DNA from: Septoria linicola
Taxonomy: Eukaryota > Ascomycota > Dothideomycetes > Mycosphaerellales > Mycosphaerellaceae
Length of the DNA stretch: 64,000 bases
Reading direction: 5' to 3'
Assembly: GCA_024114885.1 (NCBI GenBank)
Contig: CP099427.1
Location: 1,178,001 to 1,242,000, forward strand
Shown: positions 52,612-62,898 of the stretch, in pieces
Numbering within the stretch: position 1 is the stretch's first letter
Layout: each line of letters opens with the position of its first letter
Position numbers and translations under genes: made by a program
Notes under the pieces: generated by a model
Databases searched by the model: none
What the model was told of the DNA's origin: nothing
Seen by the model: the letters and a program-made list of their open reading frames with translations, nothing else

Positions 52612-53543
52612 AGCTTTGATGGTAAAAGTCCTCACTCGGATCGAACCACAATATCAGACTGTCAATGTTATACTGTACTTCCCATACGCTTAGCCGGGGT
52701 CACCAGTTTACAGAGCGAAGGAAGCACCAGCGTGCCGAGTCCAGAGCCTATATACTGACGTGCTGGCCTTGGCCGGCATGTGCGTGATAGCTCAAGGTTG
52801 CCTGCCATCAGATGAAGGTCCCTATCGCGTACACGCAAAAATCTGTCCTCGTTAACTCGGAACTACGTAGCGCCGCGCACGTGATAGCCTCCGCGTCTTG
52901 GCAAGTAATAACACCTTTATAGTAGGCTACAGGGCCCAGGGGTAATAGGGACTGGATTAGCATCTCGTCGGCGGATGAGGTCGGCGTATCTCTGCGTACG
53001 GGTAGCTGCGGCTTCCTACGAACTTATAAGCGGGCTATGATTTCTATTAGTCTATCTAGTTTACGGCACCTATTACAATGCTTTAAGATACGCTTGCCCT
53101 TCCTAAACGCGTACGTAGGCTTAGTGCTACTATATTTGCTATAAGTTCGAGGAGCATCTTCTACCTCTTATATAGGCTAGATCTATAGACGGGAAAATGG
53201 ATATTCGTTACAAAGTAGTAGAGCGTTATCTATTACAAAGAGAGGTATATACGGTAAGCGTTTGTATTACAAAGGGAGGTAGCTGCTAAGAGAGGTCTAT
53301 TCACGTAATAACGCTTTTTCGTTGCACGCTCACAGCCAATCATTTTTGGACCCTGTTTTTTTTCGTAGAGTAAGATAGACCTCGCAAGCTCGGTCAATTA
53401 GATACAGTTTGAGGTGAAGGAAGAGGGGCACCGGCCAGGGCAAGCTCGACACCCGCAGTCCATTGCCGTAGTGGCATGGCAATTGTCGGCATGCCGCCGC
53501 CATCGTATTCGTGGAAAGCAACATCAGCTTGAATGCAACAATG
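52612..53543. other. Spacer between amidase and HET gene
   Basis: About 0.9 kb holding the amidase promoter and a T/A-rich repeat relic, annotated separately. No gene is seen. Confidence 0.45.
52900..53330. repeat. T/A-rich repeat relic, RIP-like composition
   Basis: This stretch is visibly richer in TA, CTA and TAG steps than its surroundings. It contains three imperfect direct copies of TTACAAAG at 53208-53215, 53233-53240 and 53267-53274, the last two followed by AGAGGTA/GGAGGTA; a related AGAGGTC lies further on. Such TpA excess is the mark left by repeat-induced point mutation in ascomycetes. It looks like the decayed remnant of a transposable element; no terminal repeat or transposase piece can be made out. 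Confidence 0.45.
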
Positions 53544-55400
53544 CTATCGGATTTCGAAGTTCTCCGCGGCCCGTCCTAGAGCTTCAAACTCGGCGAGAAG
53601 GTCATCATTCATCTTGCCTTGAAGGTAGCAAGGTCCGACCAAGCGATAGTGCTCTGCTTCTGTTGCGAGCACGAACGGCCAAGCACTTCCGTAGAAGACG
53701 ACTACCTTGTCGCCAGACTTCATGTTCATCGATCCTAGACCAAGTCTCCCTGACTGGGTGACGAACAGCGCGCGAGCAGCACTTGCTCCGAACAAACTGT
53801 ACTTGGGATATGCCGAATTGCTGCCCACCACTTCCTCCGCGTCATCGCCGGCTTGTCGGGTGAGGATTTCTCTCTTAATCTCATCGAACGTTTTCTCCTC
53901 TGTTTCTGCCCCATAGTTATCATCTAAACTGACACGACCGGCAGACACGACCTCTAGCAGACTGTTGAGTCGCAAAGCTGGTTTTGCCTGGCTCTCGAGA
54001 TCGAAAATGTCTTCGGTCGGAATACTATTGCGAATCTTGGTCGAGTTCAGAGAGTAAGTGGGCACAGACTGGCTGACTAAATCAACAGTGAAGCCTTGCA
54101 GGGTCAATATGCAATCACCTTCATCCTGAATGAGGCTCTTCCATCTCTTGGGAGTACTTCGTGAATCATGTGGCACGTACCAACTTCCCGAGAGGCGATG
54201 GATGACCATTTTCGTTTCTGATCGAGGTATATGCCACGGCGGACACCAAGAAGGCCATGGCATATCCTCCTGTTGCATGTAGCATCCAATGGGACCGCCA
54301 TATGGTTCTGTCTCAGCTTCCTCAAGCACCGACAAGTCTTCGTCTTCAATTATCATCGCTTTAGTAGCCCTGCACATACAGAGCTTCAGCGACTCTCGAT
54401 AGTTTGGTCTTACTGGAACCGGAAACGCTTCGCCGCGTTCAGCCCAACGAGTCATCGACAGCAATGCGAAAATCTTGTCCTTGGGGTCGGTTGAGAGCAG
54501 TTTCCGCGACTGCAGAGCTAAAGCAGAGAGACTCTGATATAGTGGTGCGCCACGGCGTATGCTTGAGGTCAGGCACGGGAGCGCGGGAATACTGCGCAAA
54601 TTCTCCCATTGCTTTGTTTCGTGTGCCCATACAGTTAAAAGTTCAATTCCAAGCCATTTCATGGCCTGGCTGCCAATGTAACAGATATGGTGCTTGGTAG
54701 TTACAACCTCTTGCAGGACCCACTGTCGATAGAACCATTCTAGTTGAAAAATGCCGTTCATAGTCTTGACGTTCGTATCGTTAGGTAATTTCACCTTCCG
54801 TATAGCAGTGCGAAAGTCTGCTGGTGACATTGTCATCAGATCTTCCGGCAGCTGGTTCCAAATGACAACGGCAAGTTCCAATGCTGCTTGAGTGTATGTT
54901 TTTGCTGGTCCTAGCCACACCACAGTCCTGCTTGCTGCACGATATATGCTGCCCATCATCATGACCTGCGATTCACGCTCCTCTATATCTTGCTGGTTGA
55001 TACAAATTGCGTCTATCCATAACGTTCGTTCTATGCCACGAAACCTGAGATATCGGAGGACATCTATAGCGCTTGCTGGAGCTTCGAATGACATACCATT
55101 GAGCTTTATTGTAGAGAATGACTTCTGCCTACCCCAGCAATATGATACAGCCTCATAGGCGAAATCCGAGTGGGATTCGTGCTGCTCACGGGCGGGGCCA
55201 AACAAGAGCCCACGAGTTTGTCTGTAGAACCTTGCGAGAAGTCCAGTGTCTGAGTAATGTTGAACTTGGGCCGACCCTCCCGGTCCAGACAGCGAGACAA
55301 CTTGTAATCTGGCTTGAACTACATCGTCCAGTAACCCAGGGCAAAGGACGAGGACCCGAATCTCTTTGCGTTCGAAATTGAGAGGGTGGTAGAAGGCCAT
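53544..55400 (-). CDS. Heterokaryon-incompatibility (HET) domain protein
   Basis: A single exon of 618 residues from the ATG at 55400 (codons upstream are non-ATG). The HET domain is at about residues 80-240, with its three landmarks: AYEAVSYCWG (81-90), RTLWIDAICINQQD (126-138) and YRQWVLQEV. SIYRAASRTVVWLGP lies between them. The long C-terminal half is the variable region common in these proteins, with no NACHT, ankyrin or WD repeats seen. HET proteins take part in non-self recognition and regulated cell death after hyphal fusion, and occur in large, fast-evolving families. The neighbouring repeat relic fits the usual dynamic location of such genes. The specific recognition partner is unknown. 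Confidence 0.92.
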   Translation of the reverse strand: MAFYHPLNFERKEIRVLVLCPGLLDDVVQARLQVVSLSGPGGSAQVQHYSDTGLLARFYRQTRGLLFGPAREQHESHSDFAYEAVSYCWGRQKSFSTIKLNGMSFEAPASAIDVLRYLRFRGIERTLWIDAICINQQDIEERESQVMMMGSIYRAASRTVVWLGPAKTYTQAALELAVVIWNQLPEDLMTMSPADFRTAIRKVKLPNDTNVKTMNGIFQLEWFYRQWVLQEVVTTKHHICYIGSQAMKWLGIELLTVWAHETKQWENLRSIPALPCLTSSIRRGAPLYQSLSALALQSRKLLSTDPKDKIFALLSMTRWAERGEAFPVPVRPNYRESLKLCMCRATKAMIIEDEDLSVLEEAETEPYGGPIGCYMQQEDMPWPSWCPPWHIPRSETKMVIHRLSGSWYVPHDSRSTPKRWKSLIQDEGDCILTLQGFTVDLVSQSVPTYSLNSTKIRNSIPTEDIFDLESQAKPALRLNSLLEVVSAGRVSLDDNYGAETEEKTFDEIKREILTRQAGDDAEEVVGSNSAYPKYSLFGASAARALFVTQSGRLGLGSMNMKSGDKVVVFYGSAWPFVLATEAEHYRLVGPCYLQGKMNDDLLAEFEALGRAAENFEIR

Positions 55401-55567
55401 GGCAATGCCTCTCAAACGTTGGCAAATGCGTCTCGCAAGACAGGACAGTGAAGATGAAGAAGAAGACCGAGTTCAGCTGGCTTGGCAATCAAAGCTGTAT
55501 CTTCGATATTCGATGCCGAACCAATGCGCCACCTCGGCCAATCTATATACCGACAGCCGCAGTTCTA

Positions 55568-57304
55568 TCAGTTCTTCAAGACGATCGCTCCATATGGCCC
55601 AAGAGTAGCCTGATCTTGGCCAATACTTCTTCTCCCATTCGAGGCAATCTCTGACCAACCAGCATACTTCGCGACAGGCACTTGCTGTTCACGGTCAGAG
55701 AAATTCAACAGCACAACTGCTCTGCCGCCATTCTGGTCTTCACGTTCCCATCCAATCACTAGTTCTCCAGTCTCCTGCTCAGACAATGCCGCGTAGCTGC
55801 CGTACACTAAAAGGTCCTTGAGTTCTTTGCGTAGAGACAGCATCATCTTGTAGAACGCCATAACGCTATTAGGATCTTCGAGCTGACTCTCAGCGTTCCA
55901 CTGCTTGTAGTCCTTATTCAGCGTCATCCACGGCTTGGCCTGCGAGGAGGTAAAGCCTGCATTAGCGCTCGTGTCCCACTGCACGGGCAGTCGTCCATGG
56001 TCGCGTGCCTTCAGTTGCATCTCACGTAGAACATCGTCCATTTTGGAGACGTCTCCGCCTCTTCGTTGTAGGATCTCCTTGTAATAGTTGCTGCCCTCGA
56101 TGTCGATGTATGCATCTGCGGCGTAGTCCTCTCCAAGATTGGCCATGCCAAATTCTTGCCCAGCTAACAGGTATGGCGTACCGCTAAGTGTGGTCAGATA
56201 GACAGCAAAAAGCTTCGCAGCAGCAGCACGATGTTCAGGAAGATCGGAGCCGTATCTGCTCAGACTCCGGCCGCTGTCGTGGTTGTCCAGGTATATGCTG
56301 TTCCAGCCGTCAAACTTTGGCATTGCTTCTTGCCACATGTTTGTGATTTTGCGCAGTTTTCTGGGATGGAAGTCGTCACGAGTATACTTTCCGGTTGGTC
56401 CAAAGTCCATATCCACAATATCTCCAGTAAAGACCATATTCAGCTCATGCCGGTTCTTGGCAACATAGTCTGAGACAGATTGTTCGTCCTTAGTAAAACC
56501 TAGTTCTCCTACAGTCATCACATCATAGTGATCAAGGACCCTTGTGCGCATTTCTCTGATATAGTCGTGCATGCTTGGACCCGAAGCAAAGTATTCTGAT
56601 CCATCTTGATATTTCGAGTCCGGGTCAGTGACCTTAGCGTCGGGCAACTCTGGATGTTTGCTCATCAGATTCATGCTGTCTATGCGGAAGCCATCCACAC
56701 CACGGTCGAGCCAGAACTTCATATCCCCGTAGGTTGCCTGACGCATATCTGCGTTTTTCCAATTCAAATCGGGCTGTGATGGCAGAAACAGGGCGAGGTA
56801 GTATTGCTGAGTAGTTTCATCGAAGTGCCAAGCGCTTCCGCCGAAGATTGATCGCCAGTTGTTGGGTTCTTTGCGGTTGCCTTGCTCGTCGAACTTGGGA
56901 TCTCGCCAGAAGTACCAATCTCGCTTTGGACTATCTTTGGATTTCCGCGACTGCTTGAACCAGTCGTGTTCGTCGGATGTGTGGTTCACGACCAGGTCCA
57001 TGAGTAGCTTAATTTGGTTCGCATGAAGCTCGTCGATGAGTTTCTGCATGTCCTGAAGAGTGCCATATGGCGCGTGTATGTCTCTATAGTCAGATATGTC
57101 GTAGCCCATGTCATTCTGAGGCGAGGCATAAATTGGTGATAGCCAGATAGCATCCACACCTAGAGACTTGATATATGGTATCTTAGAGATGATACCCGGA
57201 ACATCGCCAAGCCCATCATCATTGCTATCTTTGAACGACGCGGGATAAATCTGATAGACGCTGGCTTCTTTCCACCAGGTCTTATCGATCACTTGTTGTG
57301 CCAT
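55568..57304 (-). CDS. GH13 alpha-glucosidase (maltase/isomaltase type)
   Basis: This cytosolic enzyme, with no signal peptide, cleaves alpha-1,4 or alpha-1,6 glucosides such as maltose, isomaltose or sucrose. A single exon of 578 residues from the ATG at 57304; an ATG at 57346 is also possible. Conserved GH13 regions are DLVVNHTSDEH (about 103-113), GFRIDSMNLMSK with the nucleophile Asp near 209, VGELGF with the acid/base Glu near 267, and LDNHDSGR with the third Asp near 343. QPDLNWKNADMR is typical of the oligo-1,6-glucosidase/maltase group. The small C-terminal beta domain ends with GPYGAIVLKN. No MAL-type regulator or transporter lies next to it here. Secure as GH13; preferred bond uncertain. 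Confidence 0.93.
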   Translation of the reverse strand: MAQQVIDKTWWKEASVYQIYPASFKDSNDDGLGDVPGIISKIPYIKSLGVDAIWLSPIYASPQNDMGYDISDYRDIHAPYGTLQDMQKLIDELHANQIKLLMDLVVNHTSDEHDWFKQSRKSKDSPKRDWYFWRDPKFDEQGNRKEPNNWRSIFGGSAWHFDETTQQYYLALFLPSQPDLNWKNADMRQATYGDMKFWLDRGVDGFRIDSMNLMSKHPELPDAKVTDPDSKYQDGSEYFASGPSMHDYIREMRTRVLDHYDVMTVGELGFTKDEQSVSDYVAKNRHELNMVFTGDIVDMDFGPTGKYTRDDFHPRKLRKITNMWQEAMPKFDGWNSIYLDNHDSGRSLSRYGSDLPEHRAAAAKLFAVYLTTLSGTPYLLAGQEFGMANLGEDYAADAYIDIEGSNYYKEILQRRGGDVSKMDDVLREMQLKARDHGRLPVQWDTSANAGFTSSQAKPWMTLNKDYKQWNAESQLEDPNSVMAFYKMMLSLRKELKDLLVYGSYAALSEQETGELVIGWEREDQNGGRAVVLLNFSDREQQVPVAKYAGWSEIASNGRRSIGQDQATLGPYGAIVLKN

Positions 57305-58869
57305 TTTCGTGTTTTGTCGTGGAGGTGGAGACTCTCTGTGAGGCATGGTGAGTATCGAAGACTTGACAATCAACTTAAACCTACGATGTAGGCTCTGGCG
57401 CCCTGATATATCCCGAGCAATACCCTCGAGGTGCTCAATCGTGCCGATGGTGGAGTGCATCATTCTCCCACTCTCCGCACAGCAATGCGGAGTCGGTGAT
57501 ACTGTCTCGATCAGGAATTTCAGCGAGTGCCAAGCATACAGATGAACAGTCAGTCGGGCCGAACGTCCATCGCTCAGGAATGGAACAACCTGAGGATGAC
57601 GGGAAAAACGTCAAGGAGCATTCCACATATTGACATTTCGTGGAACGCGACGGCTCATACGTTGCGCTCCTAAAGTCTTGCAAGAGGGCATCGCCACTGT
57701 GCAAAACAAAATGAGCCACGATGCATTCTTTTCCGAGTGATTCACACCAGTTCTCCGGTGGATGCAAGTCCAATCGCAATGGTCCATTTCGGACATCCGT
57801 TCATCGACGCTCATCGACTCTGCTTGATCGACATCGTTACTCGCTGCGTGGAAGTCCTGGACGTGATCAAATGGCGAACACGTTGCAGGCCATCCGCGAT
57901 GTCCACGTATCCACGGTACAAGACAGCGACCAAGATTCTCAGGGTACGGAGCTTCCTCAAAGGCGGTACACATTCGTCTCGCTCGAATGCTTTCCAACTG
58001 CCGGTGCCGTCCAATGGTCTCCATCACCAGAATGCATCAGAAAGGCCGTTCGTCTACATCACAGAGAAGTCGCGCAAAACTGTGAACGTGATCAGAGATT
58101 CATGCTGCACTCATCCTTCAGTCAAATACTCGGCCATTCCAGGCCGTAACCTCATTTGGTGGCAGCGCCATCGGACTTGGCTCGTGCCGGATCGATGTGT
58201 TCCACTTCGCCGCCGTTTCTGCCGACGAGCAAACACGGACGCAGCAACAGGTGTGGCACGCGTGTGCTTTGTGCGGAAACCCGCCAGACAGCCCGTGACA
58301 CGATGGTTGTGCAGTTTTGTGCGTGATTGCTGGAGATCTCGGTTGAGGGCAGATAAGCACCATAACTGTGATAACAGCCTTCATTGGCCACGCCAGCCGC
58401 CCCGTCGATCATTGCGGACCCCGTGTTCTTTGGGCGATGGCGAATGCAGGTACCGTCTAGATGCGGCGCCATGTGAGCTCCTTCTTGCAAATTCGATCGG
58501 TGCGAGGTCGTTCTGCTATCGCCATAGCTCTCACATATGCTGTTAGACATGCCGCGCTCTCTCACCACAACTCTGCGAATGCTGCCCACAAGTGGCGTGT
58601 TGTGATCAGGAAACTGGAACACGATGTGGCCCAGCACGGAACGACGGAAACGGGCGTCGTGGAGACGAACATGGACTGGTAGTTCTACAGGGGTCCCTGC
58701 TGTTGATAGTTCTCTTCCACTCACAGCTGAGACCGACACTCGACCGCGCGCGTCCTGGTCGCACAAGCAATCTCCTCTCTACTCTGCACGGCACCCACTC
58801 GACCTGACACCGCTGCGAGAGTACGCATCTGCGTGCATCTCAAAACTCTCCAGGTCGAGAAACAGCAGG
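57305..58869. other. Intergenic spacer, about 1.6 kb
   Basis: This is the divergent interval between the alpha-glucosidase and the lactamase-fold gene. Open frames of 269 codons (+, 57737-58546) and 204 codons (-, 58152-58766) overlap here. Both are rich in Arg, Ser, His and Cys with no domain, as expected for chance frames. Confidence 0.45.
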
Positions 58870-59856
58870 ATGTCATTCAACTTTTCCCAGGACCACGAGC
58901 TTGTCTCGCCCATATCAGGTTCATTTTCGCCCAGATTCCCCGGATCAACCACGGCCCATCAGCACATACCGCACAGTGGCGACAACTCATCAGACCGACT
59001 TTCTGTGGAGACGGCAGAGAGCATCATGGAGGGCGTGCAAGTGATCCGAGCGGACATTGAGCCCATCATTCACACTTTGTACGAAAGCTCGACTGAACGT
59101 TATCAATATCTTGTGGCAGATCCAACCACAAAGGATGCCATCATCATTGACCCTGTGCTTGACCGGAATCCTCATGCTCCAGGCATCAACACGACAGCTG
59201 CTGATCAGATCCTCTACCTGGTACGGCAGTACAAGTATCATGTTGTGCGCATTCTGGAAACGCATTCCATACAAGAGCATCCCACTTCAGCCTGGTACTT
59301 GAGGACGCAATTACGGGACAGCAATGGTCAAATGCCACGAATATGTACTGGCAAAGCGATAGCGGGTGTGCAGCGCATGTTCGCCAAGCAGTATGGGGTT
59401 CGAGATGCTGGATGGGCTGCACGTTTCGATTCCTTCCGGGACGGCCAAGTCTTCGCCGTTGGTGAGATGAGGGTGCAGTGCTTACAACTGCTCACGCAAC
59501 CAGATTGGTTCGGATTCATCATAGGACACAACGTCTTTCTGGGAAAAGAAATCCCAAAGGACCTTACAGAATCAGCTGCAGTGCGGCCAACACAGCAGGT
59601 GCCTTTGCGAAAGCTTGCGAAATATGCAAACAACCACGCGTTCCACCCACAGAAGAACGAGGAACCATCACGACCTTCAACGGCACAAACAGAAGTGTCG
59701 GAGTGGCAACACGAACCTGTGACGCCGCGAGCTTCCATCAACATGAGACGCATGATCGGCAGGCAACACAACAATGAGGACCAGAACTCTATTTCCAGCA
59801 GGGCCTCTAGTAGGCAATCAAACAGACGCATCAGCCAGATACCAGAACTTGCGTAG
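58870..59856 (+). CDS. Metallo-beta-lactamase-fold protein lacking the metal-binding motif
   Basis: From the ATG at 58870 the frame gives 328 residues; it is open further upstream to an ATG at 58624, but that part is low-complexity. Residues 53-130 read like the start of persulfide-dioxygenase/glyoxalase-II-type proteins (TERYQYLVADPTTKDAIIIDPV, then YHVVRILETH). The zinc/iron motif T-H-x-H-x-D-H is here T-H-S-I-Q-E-H (131-137): the second His and the Asp are gone. Downstream, the expected PGH and GD-containing ligand loops are also replaced (LTQPDWFGF, GHNVFLGKEIP). The C-terminal 100 residues are Ser/Arg/Asn-rich and disordered. The protein is probably not a hydrolase or dioxygenase; it may have a structural or regulatory role or be decaying while still open. 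Confidence 0.7.
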   Translation: MSFNFSQDHELVSPISGSFSPRFPGSTTAHQHIPHSGDNSSDRLSVETAESIMEGVQVIRADIEPIIHTLYESSTERYQYLVADPTTKDAIIIDPVLDRNPHAPGINTTAADQILYLVRQYKYHVVRILETHSIQEHPTSAWYLRTQLRDSNGQMPRICTGKAIAGVQRMFAKQYGVRDAGWAARFDSFRDGQVFAVGEMRVQCLQLLTQPDWFGFIIGHNVFLGKEIPKDLTESAAVRPTQQVPLRKLAKYANNHAFHPQKNEEPSRPSTAQTEVSEWQHEPVTPRASINMRRMIGRQHNNEDQNSISSRASSRQSNRRISQIPELA

Positions 59857-60075
59857 GTCACGCGCTTCTGAGCTATCTTGCTCCCAAGTCCTAGAATGGT
59901 CAAATGGCATGAATCGATGATAGATGTAAAGGAGGGCATAGCATGGCGGCGGCGTAACAGGTCCATTTCGTATGTTTTCGGCATTTGCATACGTCTTTCG
60001 GCGGATCTTCACGACAGAGGTCTCACAAGTCTTTCCAATATGTATCACCCTGGAGCGGCATAGGTTGACGCAGGC

Positions 60076-60908
60076 CTATCTCTTCGAGTCGCTCCACAAA
60101 TCAAACCAACCCAAGATACCCTCGAAGCTCGCATCTTTGGCATAGCGCTGCCATCTATCACTCATATCTCCTTTGACGGCAAACCCGTGGCTGACTCCTT
60201 GGAACAGCTGAACCTGATATCTTGTTTGGCGCTCTTCGAGAATATCAATGGCACGACGACGCAGGTCTTTGGGAAATGTATGATCAATTTCGGAGCAAGA
60301 AAGAAAGATTGGTCCTGTCGCTAATGTTAGAGGCGAAGAAGTAAAGATGAGGGCAACTCACTGGCGGCATTCTCGAAGTGCGACTCTTTCAAGGAAGCCG
60401 GATGCGCGAATGCACCTGCACAGCATATGCCCTTGTCTGACAATTGGTCGAGGATATAGGGCGCCCCGAAGCAGTATCCAGTGCATACAAACTTTGTATC
60501 GGTCTTGCCATATCTCGATTTCACCGCTTCTATCCATCTGGGCACCCACGGATCCGCGAATGCTCGGTGTTCGACCACCCAGCCCTGCAGGTCAAAGTCT
60601 GGGTTCTCGTTGGGATTGCTAGGATCTTTTCGATGCTTCTGAACCGGATCGCCTCTGAAGTAATCGGGTCCCAGCACGAGGTAACCAGCCTCGGCGAAGC
60701 CGTCCATGAGCAGCTTAGAATTTGTGTAGTGGCCGAAGGCGTCTGGAAAGTACAGCAGAACGTTACCATTTGCTTTGTCGGCAGTCGGTTCGGCAACGTA
60801 TACTTCAACATCCAACATCGTCTCGATGTGGCCCTTTGGCTCGCCTTCGTGGATCTGTCCAGTTAGACAACATGCTGCTGTTGGATGGGCAATGGTTTTG
60901 TCCGACAT
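60076..60908 (-). CDS. Dienelactone hydrolase family protein
   Basis: Two exons (60908-60362 and 60314-60076) give 261 residues of alpha/beta-hydrolase fold. The catalytic triad is complete only after splicing: Cys146 in GYCFGAP, Asp193 in SEIDHTFP and His225 in SHGFAVKGD. VLLYFPDAFG near residue 50 is the usual oxyanion strand. The family hydrolyses dienelactones in aromatic catabolism, and many fungal members sit in secondary-metabolite clusters. The 47-bp intron has GT-AG ends. The start is the ATG at 60908; upstream codons give a less typical N-terminus. It diverges from the broken aldo-keto reductase with a 529-bp shared promoter. Confidence 0.88.
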
Positions 60909-61437
60909 GGTTTTTTGAACAGGAGAGCTCAAAGGGCAGTGACGCGAGCGGTAGTCAAGTAAGGTGCAAAAGTGTGGTACGCTCTCATGCTTTGTCAGTG
61001 GTCCTGATGAGCTTCCACCGCAGCACACTACTCAACACCGATAAAGCCGAGCCAAAGTGATTCAGGATGATGTCCCAACATGCACACGGGGCGGTCGCAC
61101 CGCACGAGAGAAGCCAGCTTCTGAAACTTGCCTGCAAACGCCGATTTGATTGGAGAGAATAGCTATTACCAATTCCCGAAAAGGCAAGGTGAGCTCACTG
61201 CTGTGACGCGGACATCATCGCGGCCGCGTTTGCGGGAGATATCTTGTACGGCTCCACACACAAGCCGCCACACATCTCTGCCACATGATGGAGTAGCGTC
61301 AGTGACATCAATTCGATGCCCAGGGAATTATCATACGAACGGCCGGCCTTGCAAGATGTCCCACCTATATATGTGCCCGACGTCCAAAGAACCACTCAGC
61401 ACCAAACACTCCACTCCAAAGCAGTATCACGTTCACT
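60909..61437. promoter_or_regulatory. Shared divergent promoter region, dienelactone hydrolase / aldo-keto reductase
   Basis: About 530 bp between two divergent start codons. TATATAT at 61366-61372 lies 66 bp upstream of the reductase ATG, so its promoter still looks intact. GC-rich palindromic pieces (GCGGCCGC at 61219-61226, GGCCGGCC at 61341-61348) could be zinc-cluster regulator sites (inference). Confidence 0.4.
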
Positions 61438-62662
61438 ATGGGCATCTTCACACCACCTCCCAAGCCTACCAATCCATTAGAGTTCCACCGTGTCCTCGCT
61501 CCTACTGCGAGCGTCAAAGTATCGCCCATCTGTCTTGGAGGCATCAGCATTGGTTCAAGCTGAGCCGAGCTTTTCGGCAAGAATGAGGATCCTTATGCAC
61601 TTCTTGATGCATACTACCAGCTCGGAGGCAACTTCATCGACACTTCCAACACCTACAACTCCGAGGACTCGGAGCGTCCTATAGGATCATGGATGGCGGA
61701 GCGTGGAGTTCGAGACGAGATTGTTCTCGCCACCAAGTACTCTGCCGGCTACAAATCCTATGATCGAGAGAACTTCAAGCAGCAGAGTAATTACACTGGA
61801 AACTCAGCCAAGAGCATGTACATCTCTGTGCGAGACTCTTTGAAGAAGCTGCAGACCGAGTACATCGATATTTTGTACGTCCACTGGGGGGGTATCGGAA
61901 CCAGTGTCGAAGAAGTCATGCGGCATTTGCATGCACTTGTCATGGAGCGGAAAGTCCTGTATCTGGGAATCAGCGACACACCAGCTTGGGTTGTCGTCAA
62001 AGCCAACATGTTTGCGAGACAGCATGGCTTGACTACCTTTTCTGTCTTCCAAGGCAAATGGAACGCAGCTTACCGAGATCTGGAAGCCGAGATCATCCCC
62101 ATGTGTGAAGATGAAGGCCTAGCAGTCGTGCCATGGTCTGCACTAGGAGGTGGCAACCTCCAGAGCACCGGACAGAGAGAAGCAGCAGCCAAGACAGAAG
62201 GCGCAAGAGTCGGCTGAGACGGAGGCACTGCAAGCGACAAGGAAGTCTCGAGAGTGGCAGAAGAACTGGCAAAAGAGAAAGGTACTACCTTCCAAGCTGT
62301 GCTTCTTGCATACCTGTTCCAGCAGACGACCTATGTCTTTCCCATCGTCGGCGTCCAGACTGTTGAGCACGTCAGGGCTATGGAGAATGCGCTCAAGACG
62401 AAGCTCACAGAAGAGTAGCTCAGCAGACTCAGAGAAGCAAGTCCTTTCACGCCGCAGTTCCCTATGGACTTTCTTCTCGGCCTTCAACACAACGATGGCA
62501 AGCAGTACGATGTTCGAAAGGCGACGACATCCAACTCGGCAAGGATTCAGATGGCAGCTTGGGGTGACAGTCCAAGGAAGCAGCCGGTGAGTAGTGTCCA
62601 CTTTCCTTGATGTGCTTGGAAGCAATACTGACTATTTGCAGCCGTTGGACAGCCATACATGA
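61438..62662 (+). pseudogene. Aldo-keto reductase gene with three in-frame stops
   Basis: From the ATG at 61438 one frame, with no insertions or deletions, reads as a full aldo-keto reductase of the fungal aryl-alcohol dehydrogenase / norsolorinic-acid-reductase type: VSPICLGGISIGSS, NFIDTSNTYNSEDSE (catalytic Asp and Tyr), EIVLATKYS (Lys), IDILYVHW (His), YLGISDTPAWVV, and a typical C-terminus. A final intron (62587-62641) and a short last exon (62642-62662) appear intact; the total is about 390 codons, the family length. The frame is cut by TGA at 61561 (codon 42), TGA at 62215 (codon 260) and TAG at 62416 (codon 327). All three can arise by C-to-T or G-to-A transitions, as in repeat-induced point mutation. 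As sequenced it cannot give a full enzyme unless stops are read through. Confidence 0.8.
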
Positions 62663-62898
62663 GATCTTGATGACAAGGACTATTCAAGAGACGGTGGTAC
62701 CAACAGGCCCCGGTGGGTATCACGCAAGGCATGCATGCATAACATGGTCAGAGAAGGCGTCACGATACTGTTCGCCCAGCATGCCGCCGCTCGGGCCGAG
62801 TGGGCAGCCTGTATATTCTGTACAACTCCGATGCTCAGTAGCTCTAAGCTCTAGGCTCAATTCTCTTTTCACAAGAGTTCATCAAGAGTATCGTTTCG

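Noticed and set aside
57737..58546. A 269-codon + frame in the spacer before the lactamase-fold gene
   Set aside because: It is rich in Arg, His, Cys and Ser with no domain, and a 204-codon antisense frame covers much of the same stretch; typical of chance open frames in GC-balanced DNA.
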